A stretch of DNA of 64,000 nt, taken from Pyropia yezoensis (Eukaryota; Rhodophyta; Bangiophyceae; Bangiales; Bangiaceae). Below are positions 9,591-19,351 of the stretch, one piece after another (within the stretch, counting starts at the first letter, position 1; each line of letters begins with the position of its first letter). The position numbers were made by a program, and so were the translations under genes. The stretch lies in the NCBI GenBank assembly GCA_009829735.1, contig CM020618.1, forward strand, positions 40,787,030 through 40,851,029. The letters run 5' to 3'. Below the pieces are notes generated by a model that saw nothing but the letters and a program-made list of their open reading frames with translations, had not been told where the DNA came from and searched no databases.

Positions 9591-11534
9591 CTAGGCACGC
9601 ATGCTAGACTCTCCCACTCCACGGCCCTCGCCCTCACGTGGAGGCGAGCGGCGAGACCCACGCCGATAATGGTCTCCACTTGTTGGAGGGGGCGGCGGCT
9701 CCAAGTCGGAACCGTCGCGCCCCTCACGGTCGCGCAAGTGGCGCCGACCGTGGCCACTCTTCTGCCTGGTCTTGCGCGCAAGTTTGCGACGCAGACGCTG
9801 GACAGACTCCGTCTCCGACGGGGTAGAGGACTCCGAGACGGAATAAGACAATTCGTCTTCCGACACGGAAGGAGAGCGTCGCGAGCGTCGGCGACGACGG
9901 CGAGGAGGCGAGTATGCCCGGCTCGCCCGACGTTTGCCACGCCCAAGTGGGGCTGGCTGGGGCATAATAGCTCCAATGCGAGCCAACTCGGCTGTCATAA
10001 ACTCCGCCACCGACTCGCAACTCGCGGTCGCCACTGCAGTACGAACGCGCTCCTCAAGTTGAGGAGTCTCGGAACTCTGTAGAATTGCGGTCGACGCGGC
10101 CAACCAGGAAATGGTGCGCACCAACGTGGTGATCATCATCTCTGAGGTTAGAGGCGTGGGCGGGAACACCAACTTGGGGTATACCGTCAGGAGGGTGGCC
10201 CCCAAGTTGGGGGACACCGGGGTGGAAGACTCCACGGCCACGCTGATCGGGATGTTCCCGTGAGGTTGGAAAGGAACAGGAGGAAGCGGAGGGGACCGCC
10301 GAGGTGGCGGTATCCGGGTGTAACTGCGACCCCGACTTGGGGCCCTCGCAGTGGGTTGAGTCATATGGTCATCATAGGACGGCACGGCCATAACTATGGG
10401 CTTGTCCGGGGGTGGCGCAGTGTGGCGATCCACCCCCGGGGCATACGGGTAGTCCCCGATGCCCAACCCCTCTTGTAGGACCACACGGCCGTCGTGAAGT
10501 TCACGAGCGACCCACACGAACTGGCGAAGTGCGCCATCGTCCTTGGGCCAACGAGTTGGGCGGCGCAACTTGTGCTCAATGCTCTCCCACTCGATAAACT
10601 TATGGAGCCGGAGCATCTCCTCAAGTAGAGTGAGTTGTCCTGATGAGCACCCCTCAGCAACTAGCTGAGGTGTGAGCTGTTCCAAACCTTGGATGAGCCG
10701 GAGGGGGAGATGCCAGAGCATCCCCCGCCGCTGAACACAGGACACCCAGGTCGACATGACCTCGAGGAGCCACTGGGTGGCCAACATGGCCCACACCAGG
10801 TGATCAGGGCCAGCCGTCAACATGACGGAGCCGAAGTGGTCAAGCAACCGTGGCAGCAACGCCGGGAACCCGTAGGGAACCTCAACTTGAGGCCACCGTT
10901 CGGGCTTCTTCGGATAGTACTGCTCCTTACTGGCAGCAGACTGTTGAGGAAACTCGAGTTGAGCCGAGGTCACCAAGTAGGGACCTCGCCGGAAGTCTTT
11001 CTCCATCCGCACATCAAAGTGATGAGTGTGCGGATCGGCCTCGTGGAGGTACGGTGGGCGAGTTGCCACAGCGTCCCACGTGAAGGTCGGCAAGTCGCCG
11101 GGACCCGGGGTAGTTCCCCCGCGGTCCACCATGGCCTTGGCACGCTGAACGTCCTCAACCTCCTCATCGTCCAGGAAGGCAAACTGGTCCGTCCTGAAGC
11201 CGGCAGGGAGCCCGACCCTACGGGGATACTTCTCCCGTAGGCGGTCCAATACCCGGCCCATCGCTGCGCCAAGTCGGCCACAGCGAAGAACAGTCAGCCC
11301 CTCCTCATATAGAGGCCAAGCGGGGTAAAACCACCGCCCTAAGACCTCACGCGGGACAACTTTTCCCACCTCCGGGGGAGACCCCGCCGTCAACCCAAAG
11401 CCGGGTGACGCGGGAGTCCCGTCCCCCGGAGCGATCGCGGAGCCCCCGCCGGAAGTCCCGGCGGGTGCTGCCCCGTAGGAGGTGTCCTCCATGCGCTCAT
11501 CAAGAGAGTCCGTCTCCACTCCCGGAGTCGCCAT
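9591..11534 (-). CDS. Antisense ORF of LTR family A (copy in A1), function unknown
   Basis: 647 aa from the ATG at 11534 (the frame stays open to 11705, near the 3' LTR). It runs opposite to gag and pol and ends 111 bp from the pol stop. No known domain is recognised. After a Gly/Pro-rich N-terminus comes a ~300-residue Trp/Tyr-rich central region (WFYPAWPLYEEGL; YYPKKPE; PQVEVPYGF; WLLEVMSTWV; FIEWESIEHKL), then a Pro-rich linker and an Arg/Ser-rich tail (RRRRRRSRRSPSVSEDE), which suggests nucleic-acid binding or SR-like phosphorylation. Copy A2 has the same length at 17297-19240, and family B has a divergent relative at 40111-42228. It is probably expressed from an antisense promoter in or beside the 3' LTR (inference). 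Antisense ORFs are known in some plant Ty3/gypsy elements; I recognise no similarity to them. Confidence 0.75.
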   Translation of the reverse strand: MATPGVETDSLDERMEDTSYGAAPAGTSGGGSAIAPGDGTPASPGFGLTAGSPPEVGKVVPREVLGRWFYPAWPLYEEGLTVLRCGRLGAAMGRVLDRLREKYPRRVGLPAGFRTDQFAFLDDEEVEDVQRAKAMVDRGGTTPGPGDLPTFTWDAVATRPPYLHEADPHTHHFDVRMEKDFRRGPYLVTSAQLEFPQQSAASKEQYYPKKPERWPQVEVPYGFPALLPRLLDHFGSVMLTAGPDHLVWAMLATQWLLEVMSTWVSCVQRRGMLWHLPLRLIQGLEQLTPQLVAEGCSSGQLTLLEEMLRLHKFIEWESIEHKLRRPTRWPKDDGALRQFVWVARELHDGRVVLQEGLGIGDYPYAPGVDRHTAPPPDKPIVMAVPSYDDHMTQPTARAPSRGRSYTRIPPPRRSPPLPPVPFQPHGNIPISVAVESSTPVSPNLGATLLTVYPKLVFPPTPLTSEMMITTLVRTISWLAASTAILQSSETPQLEERVRTAVATASCESVAEFMTAELARIGAIMPQPAPLGRGKRRASRAYSPPRRRRRRSRRSPSVSEDELSYSVSESSTPSETESVQRLRRKLARKTRQKSGHGRRHLRDREGRDGSDLEPPPPPTSGDHYRRGSRRSPPREGEGRGVGESSMRA

Positions 11535-11859
11535 GGCTCTCCCGAAGTTGGGGAGAGACGCCCTGGCTGCAGCTGCACGAGACCCACCTCGAGTTGGGGG
11601 GGACTCGGATCGTGGGTAGATGGGTGGCCTCCCCAGCGTGGGGCGGCCCAGTGGAAGGTGAAGGGGAGGTGGTGGTGATGGTGAAGTGTGAACTGAGGAG
11701 AGCAAGCTGCCGAGTGGGCAAGCTTGAGGAGAGGGGCGGTCAACGTGACCGCCTCCACATCCGTGTTACGTACTCGATGGGGGACAGCAAGTCGCGCCCC
11801 CAACGCCGAGACGTGCGTTTACGCACGCCCTCACAGGGCCGACCGGGTCGGTCGGAACT

Positions 11860-11872
11860 GAGGAGAGGGGAG
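11860..11872 (+). promoter_or_regulatory. Polypurine tract of A1
   Basis: GAGGAGAGGGGAG lies directly before the 3' LTR, the expected plus-strand primer site. The same tract borders the 3' LTR of A2 (16961-16973, inverted). Confidence 0.8.
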
Positions 11873-12341
11873 TGTGGCAGTATTGACCCCCAGGTAGGGG
11901 GGCAACACGTGCCATGCAAGGGGCGGCAGGCCACTAGCCTGATCCGTTCCTCCCCCTGCATTTGGGTCCATATTCCCTAAGTTTGGGATAGTTAGCTTAG
12001 TAGTAAATCCAACTTGGATTTGAGGGTTTTCTGCATTTATCGTCTTGAATTTTCGTGTGGCCCGGTGGGCAGGTGCTGGGGTGGGAGATTCTGAGTGGCG
12101 AGATTCTGAGGGGACCCTGGGGGGATAAGGGGAGGGACAGCGGGGCTTGGCCCTGCGTCCCCGTCCCGACCAAGAAACTGTTGGACCACACACCATCCTC
12201 TTGTTTGTCAGTGAGGGGATTGCCCCACAACAGGGACAGAGTGTGTGCGACTTGCACTTCTTCCGGTTCCCCCGACACGGGAGGCAGCCCTAGCACACCG
12301 CCCCAACTTGGGTGCCGTGTGTGCTAGTGGTTTTTGCCACA
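11873..12341 (+). repeat. 3' LTR of A1
   Basis: 469 bp, the direct repeat of 2964-3433, followed by the GCGGC target duplication. Differences from the 5' LTR cluster near its outer end. Confidence 0.93.
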
Positions 12342-12346
12342 GCGGC

Positions 12347-14158
12347 AGCCAAAGAGGGACGGGCCTAGGCGGCTAGTAGCTAGTTTGGGCGGGTTGAGCT
12401 GCGCAACCTGAGATTTTGTGTCCTGAATGCCCTTTGTTTTATTGGACGAAAACAGTTTTATTTCAGCTGACAAGGAACCTGGTCAGCGACTTGCGATCGC
12501 CAATGTCAGCTGCGAAGCGCCGGCACCTGCCCCACTTCGTCCCACACCCTCTGTCACTTTACCACATTTTGGCCGCCCGACAGACCTGGTGAATATACAG
12601 GCCGTCTGCACTCTCATCTAATCTTCGAGAGCGCGCCAGCAAGCATCTGTCGAAGCAAGGCCCCCAACGGCCCTATCGGGGGAAGAGTTAAATCTGCGCC
12701 CCCGTCTGAGTTCCGCCGCTTAGGGGCGGCAGGAACACCGAAACGGAACACGGCCAGCTGTGAACTTTTGTTCATCCCATAGGTACGGTATGCGCTACAA
12801 CGGAACGCGAACGGGTGCACTCGACAACCAATCACATCGTCAACAGCAGATTCTCTTGTGAGATATGCCGAGAGATAGGAGCCAAGTACCACATGATCGG
12901 CGGAAATGAACACTGACCAGGCCATGCAAAACTTCGTGTCATATACTCTGCGCACTCTGACGTGCTCACGCGTGCGTGTCTCTGCCTGTTTGTGGCTAGC
13001 CCTCTTACGCCCCTCCCCTCCTCCCCCTTTCATTCCACTGGCAACCATCTGCTCAGAGCAGAAAGGGGCAGCCGCCCCAGGCGAGTGGGGAGGCGCGACC
13101 CCGCCAACGGCCAACGCGGGAGGGCGGGAGTACCTAACTAACGCTCAAAGGGGGCGGCAGAGCGCTACCAGGATGCGGTCATGCGGGATGAACTGGAACG
13201 AGCTCTGCCGGCCACCGCCACCCACCCCCAGGCCGCCGCCACCCCACCGCCGGCCGTCGCCGGCCGACGCCCTCTCCCAGCAGGCAGAGGCCAATTCCGT
13301 CTGCCTCCAGGCCGCGACCCCCCCCACACGCGCAGCTACCCGCCCAAACTAGCTACTGGCCGCCTAAGCCTGTCCCCTTCCAGCAGATGTCCCGGCCGCT
13401 GTCCACGCCCGGGCGTCCGCCGCCCCGCAGCGGGGACCATGTGGCAATGCTCATTCGGATGTCTGCGACGGTGAGCGTCGCGCCGGCCGAGAAAGCAACG
13501 CCCTCGGTGCTCGGCGTCCGGGGGGGGGCCAGTTGCCTGTTTGAAAGCTCGTCGCCGGGGCGGCGGCAGCGTCGGACGTGGCAGCGGCTGAGACGGAGGC
13601 TTTTGTCTTGTGGAAGGGGCGCTCGCTGCGATCATGCTGTTTGCCGACCTAAGCGTGCAGCCGGCGCAGTACAGACTGGGCGGGGGGGAGCGGAGGGCGG
13701 GTGGGGCGCCACCGGAGGGGGGAGGGCGCCTGTCTGGAATGGGGGCGAGCAGCGTCCTCCCGACGGCGGCGACTGCGGCGGCGATGCCGATGGCTATTGC
13801 ACCCGGCGCCCTTGCTGTGCAGTTCGCCGCGGGTCGGGACGAGAAGCCATCCACCGGGTGGCCCGACAAGGAGCGTCACTCGCGCCCCGCCCCCGTCCCA
13901 CCGTCGCGTCAGCCGGCCGGCAGGTCTCTTCTAGCGGCGTCCAATGGCCTCCCACTTGGCCGCCGCCCGGGCGGCGTCGCCAAGCCACGTTGCGGATTGG
14001 CCAGCCGGCTTCCCACGGGCGGCGGCCACCTGTGCGGCGGCGGCCAACTTCCGCCACCCGTACTCCCCCGACGTCGCTGGCGGGACGGCAGGCGGATCCG
14101 TCACCTTGCGTCCGGCAAACAGCGCTCGCCTTGTTGGCGCAAACGCAGAAATGGCGGG
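12347..14158. other. GC-rich stretch without a clear gene
   Basis: 12.35-13.1 kb has mixed composition and no convincing ORF. From 13.18 to 14.16 kb it is strongly GC-rich with overlapping open frames on both strands (for example 13387-14181 plus, 13336-13869 minus), which is typical of composition and not proof of a gene. The least low-complexity reading is the minus-strand end of a protein at 13931 to about 14158, upstream of which a repeat element is inserted; it could be a host exon, but no family is recognised. Confidence 0.35.
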
Positions 14159-14857
14159 TACCTGAAGTCGATTCCATTTAGCTAGACGCCTGAGAAAAAG
14201 CCCCGTGCAGAAAGCAGACTGCAGCTCACCGCTCCAAACTTCGCAGGCAGACGCAAGAGTGCCCTGCCGTAGACCTCTCCGACACAGCTTGTCATGTGGG
14301 CCCGGAGGCGTAGTGCTGGCGTCTCGTACGTCCATACTTTTCCGGGGAGACTCTCGATCTCGCATCCTCTGCTACCTCTTCCAGTGGGGCCCCATATCAG
14401 AGGGAGCATCTGGCGCACGAAAAGGGGTCTACTTTGCTTTCGAGCTATTGACACTGGAAGCAGTCTATGTGGAGAAGCGCAACATGCCCAACGTCGTACC
14501 GCCCTGTACGTGCTACCACACTCCTGACGAACGCTAAAAAATGGGATATTGCATCGCATGCACGTGAAGACACAATCGGAGTCCACGCCACGTCGCCAGA
14601 GAGTGGTACCTGGTGGCTTGCAGAGAACACAGGAAGAAAAAGTGACGGAGAACCCACGGCTACATTCACGGCGTGGAGCATTCTTGTCTGACACGTTCGT
14701 ACAGCGAGCTCTTGCGACGGCGCAGTCAAATGCCCATGACATGAGCTACCAAATGAGTTCAGGTACGTCGTCTGGGTGTGAGCGAGAAGAAGGATAGGAG
14801 GGGTCAAAGTTGGGGGTCGTCAGTCAGTCTAGCTATATGGAATCGACTTTAGGAACC
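14159..14857. mobile_element. Short inverted-repeat element (MITE-like)
   Basis: An imperfect ~30-bp inverted repeat bounds ~0.7 kb: CCTGAAGTCGATTCCATTTA at 14162 and, reverse complemented, CCTAAAGTCGATTCCATATA ending at 14853, both followed by GCTAGAC. The target duplication could not be fixed by eye. The inside has only small frames (the longest, 186 codons on the minus strand, has no recognisable domain). Most likely a non-autonomous DNA transposon of unknown superfamily. Confidence 0.6.
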
Positions 14858-15006
14858 TGGGTGCATCGGTAATGCGCAAGTTCTAGCCATCTGAGGGGCA
14901 CATAAGCACACGTACATTGCGGGGTCAAAAGCTCTTCCACGATTTCCAGGCCGACTACGCGGATCAAGTCGGTAAGCGCACACGGCAAAGCCATTCGGGG
15001 TTTTTA

Positions 15007-15948
15007 CTAGTACTTTGTAGGCCATCCCTTGGATTGGAAAACGGCCGCGCACCGGCACACCATCGAGTCGGCCAGATTCTTGAAGAAGGCGTCTGGTATG
15101 GCCTGCCACTCCTCCTGAAGCGCCTGGAACAGGTCCACATTGGTCGTCTGAGCGGGTCGGCGCCGCCGCACGCGCCGATCGAGCTCGGCCCAAGCGTTTT
15201 CGATGGGGCCCAAGTCGGGGCTCTGTCCGACCCAGAGGAGCAAGTTCAAATCCAGCTCACGCTGCACCGCGCGGGTGACCTTGGCATTGTGGGGAGGCGC
15301 GAGGTCTTCCTGCACCAGCACGTCCTCGGTACACCCAAAGCCAGCCATTATATGGTTGTACGCCACCTCCAGCAACTGTTCCTCGTAGGAGAGGGCGTTC
15401 AACATAGGACGGCATGGAGGTCTCAGGTCGCCACGGAGCGCCTCGACGACACGTCGACGGCCAGACTTGACGACGTAACTGCTCTCGTCCGTAAAGAGCA
15501 CACGCCGCCACTCCTCCTTTTAGTTGAGCCGCTCGCTCTCGCAGGCCAATCTCTTCGCGCGGTTGTGTGGGGGAACGTACGGCTTCATCCGCCGACGCAG
15601 CACCCGCACACCAGCCGCAAGAAAAAACCGCATGACTGTCCGCACGGACTCGGGGCGTGGCATCCCAGTGTTGAACAGGTCGACAACACGCCGCAGCTCC
15701 GGATCGCTATGTCGCAGGAACAAACGCAGGAGCCGACGACGGTCCCGGGGCCCCAGAATGGGAGGACGCCCGTAAGATATCGGGGCCGCTAGGGAGCCAG
15801 TCCGGTGCACGCGCTCCGCAACCTTGGCGACCGTCTCCAGCTCAGCGCCCACTGCCTCCGAAATTGCCCGGTTTGTCGCCCTTTTGAGCGCCATGACGGA
15901 CGCAGCGGTGCGCTGCTCGTCCGTAAGGCGGGTGTAGCGCCCCATCAT
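15007..15948 (-). pseudogene. Tc1/mariner transposase, DD34E type, one in-frame stop
   Basis: Starting at the ATG at 15948 (MMGRYTRLTDEQ) the frame reads a helix-turn-helix DNA-binding half (GRPPILGPRDRRRLLR), then a single TAA at 15520-15522, then the catalytic half in the same frame: LFTDES (first Asp), QEDLAPPHN (second Asp) and SPDLGPIENAW (Glu). There are 34 residues between the second Asp and the Glu, the Tc1 spacing. It ends with the Tc1-type SKGWPTKY. Total 313 codons, near the family norm. Only the TAA breaks it, so it is a recent loss or a sequence error. Its own terminal inverted repeats were not found; the CAGTACGT repeat at 16153 is just upstream and may belong to a relative. Confidence 0.88.
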
Positions 15949-16489
15949 GCGGCGGGGGGGGGGTGCAGCACGGGGGAGGGGGTCGGAAATGGAGTGATTG
16001 CCAGGCGGCACTGACTTGATGCCAAAGAAAACGGCATTGAGGGGGTGCCTCAGTGATATCGAAATCGCCACTTTTGAGGACTTCGTGCAGGCGGAATCCC
16101 GACGGATCAAGCCAGCGCAGGGGAGTGGAAGTACTTTCGACAACGGACTGTACAGTACGTACCCAATATTATTTGTCCACCCAAGACGGCCAATCCTGAG
16201 AATCTTTTTTATCCTGCTTGACACGGTCCTTCACGGTGCAGTAAACCCAGAAAGACTTAGTGCACGCCCCTCTGGCCGCCACGACCGCGCGCACGCCGCG
16301 AGCCATGTTCTGGCGGGGATATGGGACGACAACGCCAACACCTTTACGGTCCTTCGCACGGTGTAAAGGGGCACTGGAGGGAGGGAGGACCCCGCCAAAA
16401 GCTTGGTTCGCTCCTTTTTGAGCTTTTCCGCTGTTTCGGTCATTGCCGCGAGAGCGTTGTCGTTCTCCATCCGTTGAGGCCTTGGAGCT

Positions 16490-16960
16490 TGGGGCAAAAA
16501 CCTCTTGCACACGCGACACCCAAGCTCGGGCGGTGCACAAGGGCTGCCTCCCGTGTCGGGGGGAACCGGAAGAAGTGCAAGTCGCACACACTCTGTCCCT
16601 GTTGTGGGGCAAACCCCCCCACGGACAAACAAGAGGATGGTGTGTGGTCCAACAGTTTCTTGGTCGGGACGGGGACGCAGGGCCAAGCCCCGCTGTCCCT
16701 CCCCTTATCCCCCCAGGGTCCCCTCAGAATCTCGCCACTCAGAATCTCCCACCCCAGCACCTGCCCACCGGGCCACACGAAAATTCAAGACGATAAATGC
16801 AGAAAACCCTCAAATCCAAGTTGGATTTACTACTAAGCTAACTATCCCAAACTTAGGGAATATGGACCCAAATGCAGGGGGAGGAACGGATCAGGCTAGT
16901 GGCCTGCCGCCCCTTGCATGGCACGTGTTGCCCCCCTACCTGGGGGTCAATACTGCCACA
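16490..16960 (-). repeat. 3' LTR of A2
   Basis: 471 bp, inverted relative to the A1 LTRs. It shares several bases near the U5 end with the A1 3' LTR that neither 5' LTR has. The polypurine tract follows at 16961-16973. Confidence 0.92.
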
Positions 16961-17296
16961 CTCCCCTCTCCTCAGTTCCGACCGACCCGGTCGGCCCTGT
17001 GAGGGGGCGCGTAAACGCACGCCTCGGCGTTGGGGGCGCGACTTGCTGTCCCCCAGGGTACGCAACGTGGACGTGGAGACGCTCACGTTGACCGCCCCTC
17101 TCCTCAAGCTTGCCCGCTCGGCAGCTTGATTTCCCCGGTTCTCACTTCACCATCACCAACACATAACCTTCATTTTCCCCTGGGCCGCCCCACGCTGGGG
17201 AGGCCACCCATCTACCCACGATCCGAGCCCCCCCCAACTCGAGGCGGGTCTCGTGCAGCTGCAGCCAGGGCGTCTCTCCCTAACTTGGGGAGAGCC

Positions 17297-19240
17297 ATGG
17301 CGACCCCGGGAGTGGAGACTGACTCTTTTGATGAACGTATGGAGGACACCTCCTACGGGGCAGCACCCGCCGGGACTTCCGGCGGGGGCTCCGCGATCGC
17401 TCCGGGGGACGGGACTCCCGCGTCACCCGGCTTTGGGTTGATGGCGGGGTCCCCCCCGGAGGCGGGACAAGTTGTCCTGCGTGAGGCCTTGGGGCGGTGG
17501 TTTTACCCCGCTTGGCCTCTATATGAGGAGGGGTTGACTGTTCTTCGCTGTGGCCGACTTGGCGCAGCGATGGGTCGGGTATGGGACCGCCTACGGGAGA
17601 AGTATCCCCGTAGGGTCGGGTTCCCTGCCGGCTTCAGGACGGACCAGTTTGCCTTCCTGGACGATGACGAAGTCGAAGACGTACAGCGGGCCAAGGCCAT
17701 GGTGGACCGTGGGGGAACTACCCCGGGTCCCGGCGACTTGCCGACCTTTACTTGGGACGCGGTGGCAACTCGCCCCCCGTACGTTCACGAGGCCGATCCG
17801 CACACTCATCACTTTGATGTGCGGATGGAGAAGGAATTCCAGCGAGGTCCCTACTTGGTGACCTCGGCTCAACTCGAGTTTCCGCAGCAGTCCGCTGCTA
17901 GTAAGGAGCAGTACTACCCCAAGAAGCCCGAGTGGTGGCCTCAAGTTGAGGTCCCCTACGGGTTCCCGGCGTTGCTGCCACGGTTGCTTGACCACTTCGG
18001 CTCCGTCATGTTGACGGCTCGCCCTGATCACCTGGTGTGGGCCATGTTGGCCACCCAGTGGCTCCTCGAGGTCATGTCGACCTGGGTGTCCTGTGTTCAG
18101 CGGCGGGGGATGCTCTGGCATCTCCCCCTCCGGCTCCTCCAAGGTTTGGAACAGCTCACCCCTCAGCTAGTTGCTGAGGGGTGTTCATCAGGACAACTCA
18201 CTCTACTTGAGGAGATGCTCCGTCTCCACATGTTCATCGAGTGGGAGAGCATTGAGCACAAGTTGCGCCGCCCCACCCGAGGGCCCAAGGACGATGGCGC
18301 ACTTCGCCAGTTCGTATGGGTCGCTCGTGAACTTTACGACGGCCGTGTGGTACTACAAGAGGGGCTGGGCGTCGGAAACTACCCGTATGCCCCGGGGGTG
18401 GATCGCCACACTGCGCCGCCCCCGGACAAGGCCATAGTGATGGCCGTGCCCTCTCACGATGACTATATAACTCAACCCATTTCGGGGGCCCCGAGTAGGG
18501 GTCGCAGTTACACCCGGATACCGCCACCTCGGCGGTCCCCTCCGCTTCCTCCTGTCCCCTACCAGCCGCACGGGGACATCCCGATTAGCGTGGCCGTTGA
18601 GTCGTCCACCCCGGTGTCCTCCAACTTGGGGGCAACTCTTCTGACGGTTTACCCCAAGTTGGTGTTACCGGCAACGCCTCTAACCTCAGAGATGATGATC
18701 ACCACGTTGGTGCGCACCATTTCCAGGTTGGCCGCGTCGACCGCATCCCTTCAGGCTTTCGTGACTCCTCAACTTGAGAAGCGCGATCGTACTGCGGTGG
18801 CTACCGCGAGTTGCGAGTCGGTGGCGGGGTTTATGACGGCCGAGTTGGCTCGTATCGGGGCAATTGTGCCCCAGCCAGCCCCACTTGGGCGTGGCAAACG
18901 TCGGGCGAGCCGGGCATACTCGCCTCCTCGCCGTCGTCGCCGACGCTCGCGACGCTCTCCTTCCGTGTCGGAAGACGAATTGTCTTATTCCGTCTCGGAG
19001 TCCTCTACCCCGTCAGAGTCGGAGTCGGTCCGGCGTCTGCGTCGCCAACTTGCGCGCAAGGCCAAGCAGAGGGGTAGCCGCGGTCGTCGCCACTTGCGCG
19101 ACCGTGAGGGGCGCGACGGTTCCGACTTAAAGCCGCCGGCCCCGCCGACTGGTGGCGAACGTTATCGGCGTGGGTCTCGCCGCTCGCCTTCACGTGCGGG
19201 CGAGAGCCGTAGGGTTGGAGAGTCAAGCATGCATGCCTAG
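17297..19240 (+). CDS. Antisense ORF of LTR family A (copy in A2), function unknown
   Basis: 647 aa from the ATG at 17297 (frame open from 17030), exactly the length of the A1 copy at 9591-11534 and very similar along its whole length, with scattered substitutions. It has the same layout: Gly/Pro N-terminus, Trp/Tyr-rich middle (WFYPAWPLYEEGL, YYPKKPEWWPQVEVPYGF, WLLEVMSTWVSC), Pro-rich linker, and an Arg/Ser-rich tail ending SSMHA. It is on the opposite strand from A2's gag and pol and stops 111 bp from the pol end, as in A1. That it stayed open while the sense genes decayed may mean constraint, or only chance in a young copy. No known domain recognised. Confidence 0.75.
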   Translation: MATPGVETDSFDERMEDTSYGAAPAGTSGGGSAIAPGDGTPASPGFGLMAGSPPEAGQVVLREALGRWFYPAWPLYEEGLTVLRCGRLGAAMGRVWDRLREKYPRRVGFPAGFRTDQFAFLDDDEVEDVQRAKAMVDRGGTTPGPGDLPTFTWDAVATRPPYVHEADPHTHHFDVRMEKEFQRGPYLVTSAQLEFPQQSAASKEQYYPKKPEWWPQVEVPYGFPALLPRLLDHFGSVMLTARPDHLVWAMLATQWLLEVMSTWVSCVQRRGMLWHLPLRLLQGLEQLTPQLVAEGCSSGQLTLLEEMLRLHMFIEWESIEHKLRRPTRGPKDDGALRQFVWVARELYDGRVVLQEGLGVGNYPYAPGVDRHTAPPPDKAIVMAVPSHDDYITQPISGAPSRGRSYTRIPPPRRSPPLPPVPYQPHGDIPISVAVESSTPVSSNLGATLLTVYPKLVLPATPLTSEMMITTLVRTISRLAASTASLQAFVTPQLEKRDRTAVATASCESVAGFMTAELARIGAIVPQPAPLGRGKRRASRAYSPPRRRRRRSRRSPSVSEDELSYSVSESSTPSESESVRRLRRQLARKAKQRGSRGRRHLRDREGRDGSDLKPPAPPTGGERYRRGSRRSPSRAGESRRVGESSMHA

Positions 19241-19351
19241 TTGGCAGCTGCCTTTGTTGTGAGATTGTGAGGGTTAGGGCTGTAGTTAAAAGCCACTCTG
19301 CGTACCACTTCGACTTGAAGCACTCTCTTGGCACTGTTACTCGGCCTTCCC

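Larger units (their letters stand above)
2964..12341 (+). mobile_element. Ty3/gypsy chromovirus-like LTR retrotransposon, copy A1 (looks whole)
   Basis: A 9378-bp element with 470/469-bp LTRs starting TGTGGCA and ending TGCCACA, flanked by a perfect 5-bp duplication GCGGC (2959-2963 and 12342-12346). Order inside: primer-binding site, gag, pol (protease, RT, RNase H, integrase, chromodomain), an opposite-strand ORF, polypurine tract, 3' LTR. RT-before-integrase order and the C-terminal chromodomain place it with the Ty3/gypsy chromoviruses. The reading frames are open and it looks whole. The LTRs agree at roughly 97% by eye, so the insertion is fairly young. Whether it is active cannot be told from sequence. 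Confidence 0.93.

Noticed and set aside
13387-14185. 264- and 191-codon plus-strand ORFs
   Set aside because: Overlapping open frames on both strands in very GC-rich DNA, no domain, and they run into a repeat element.
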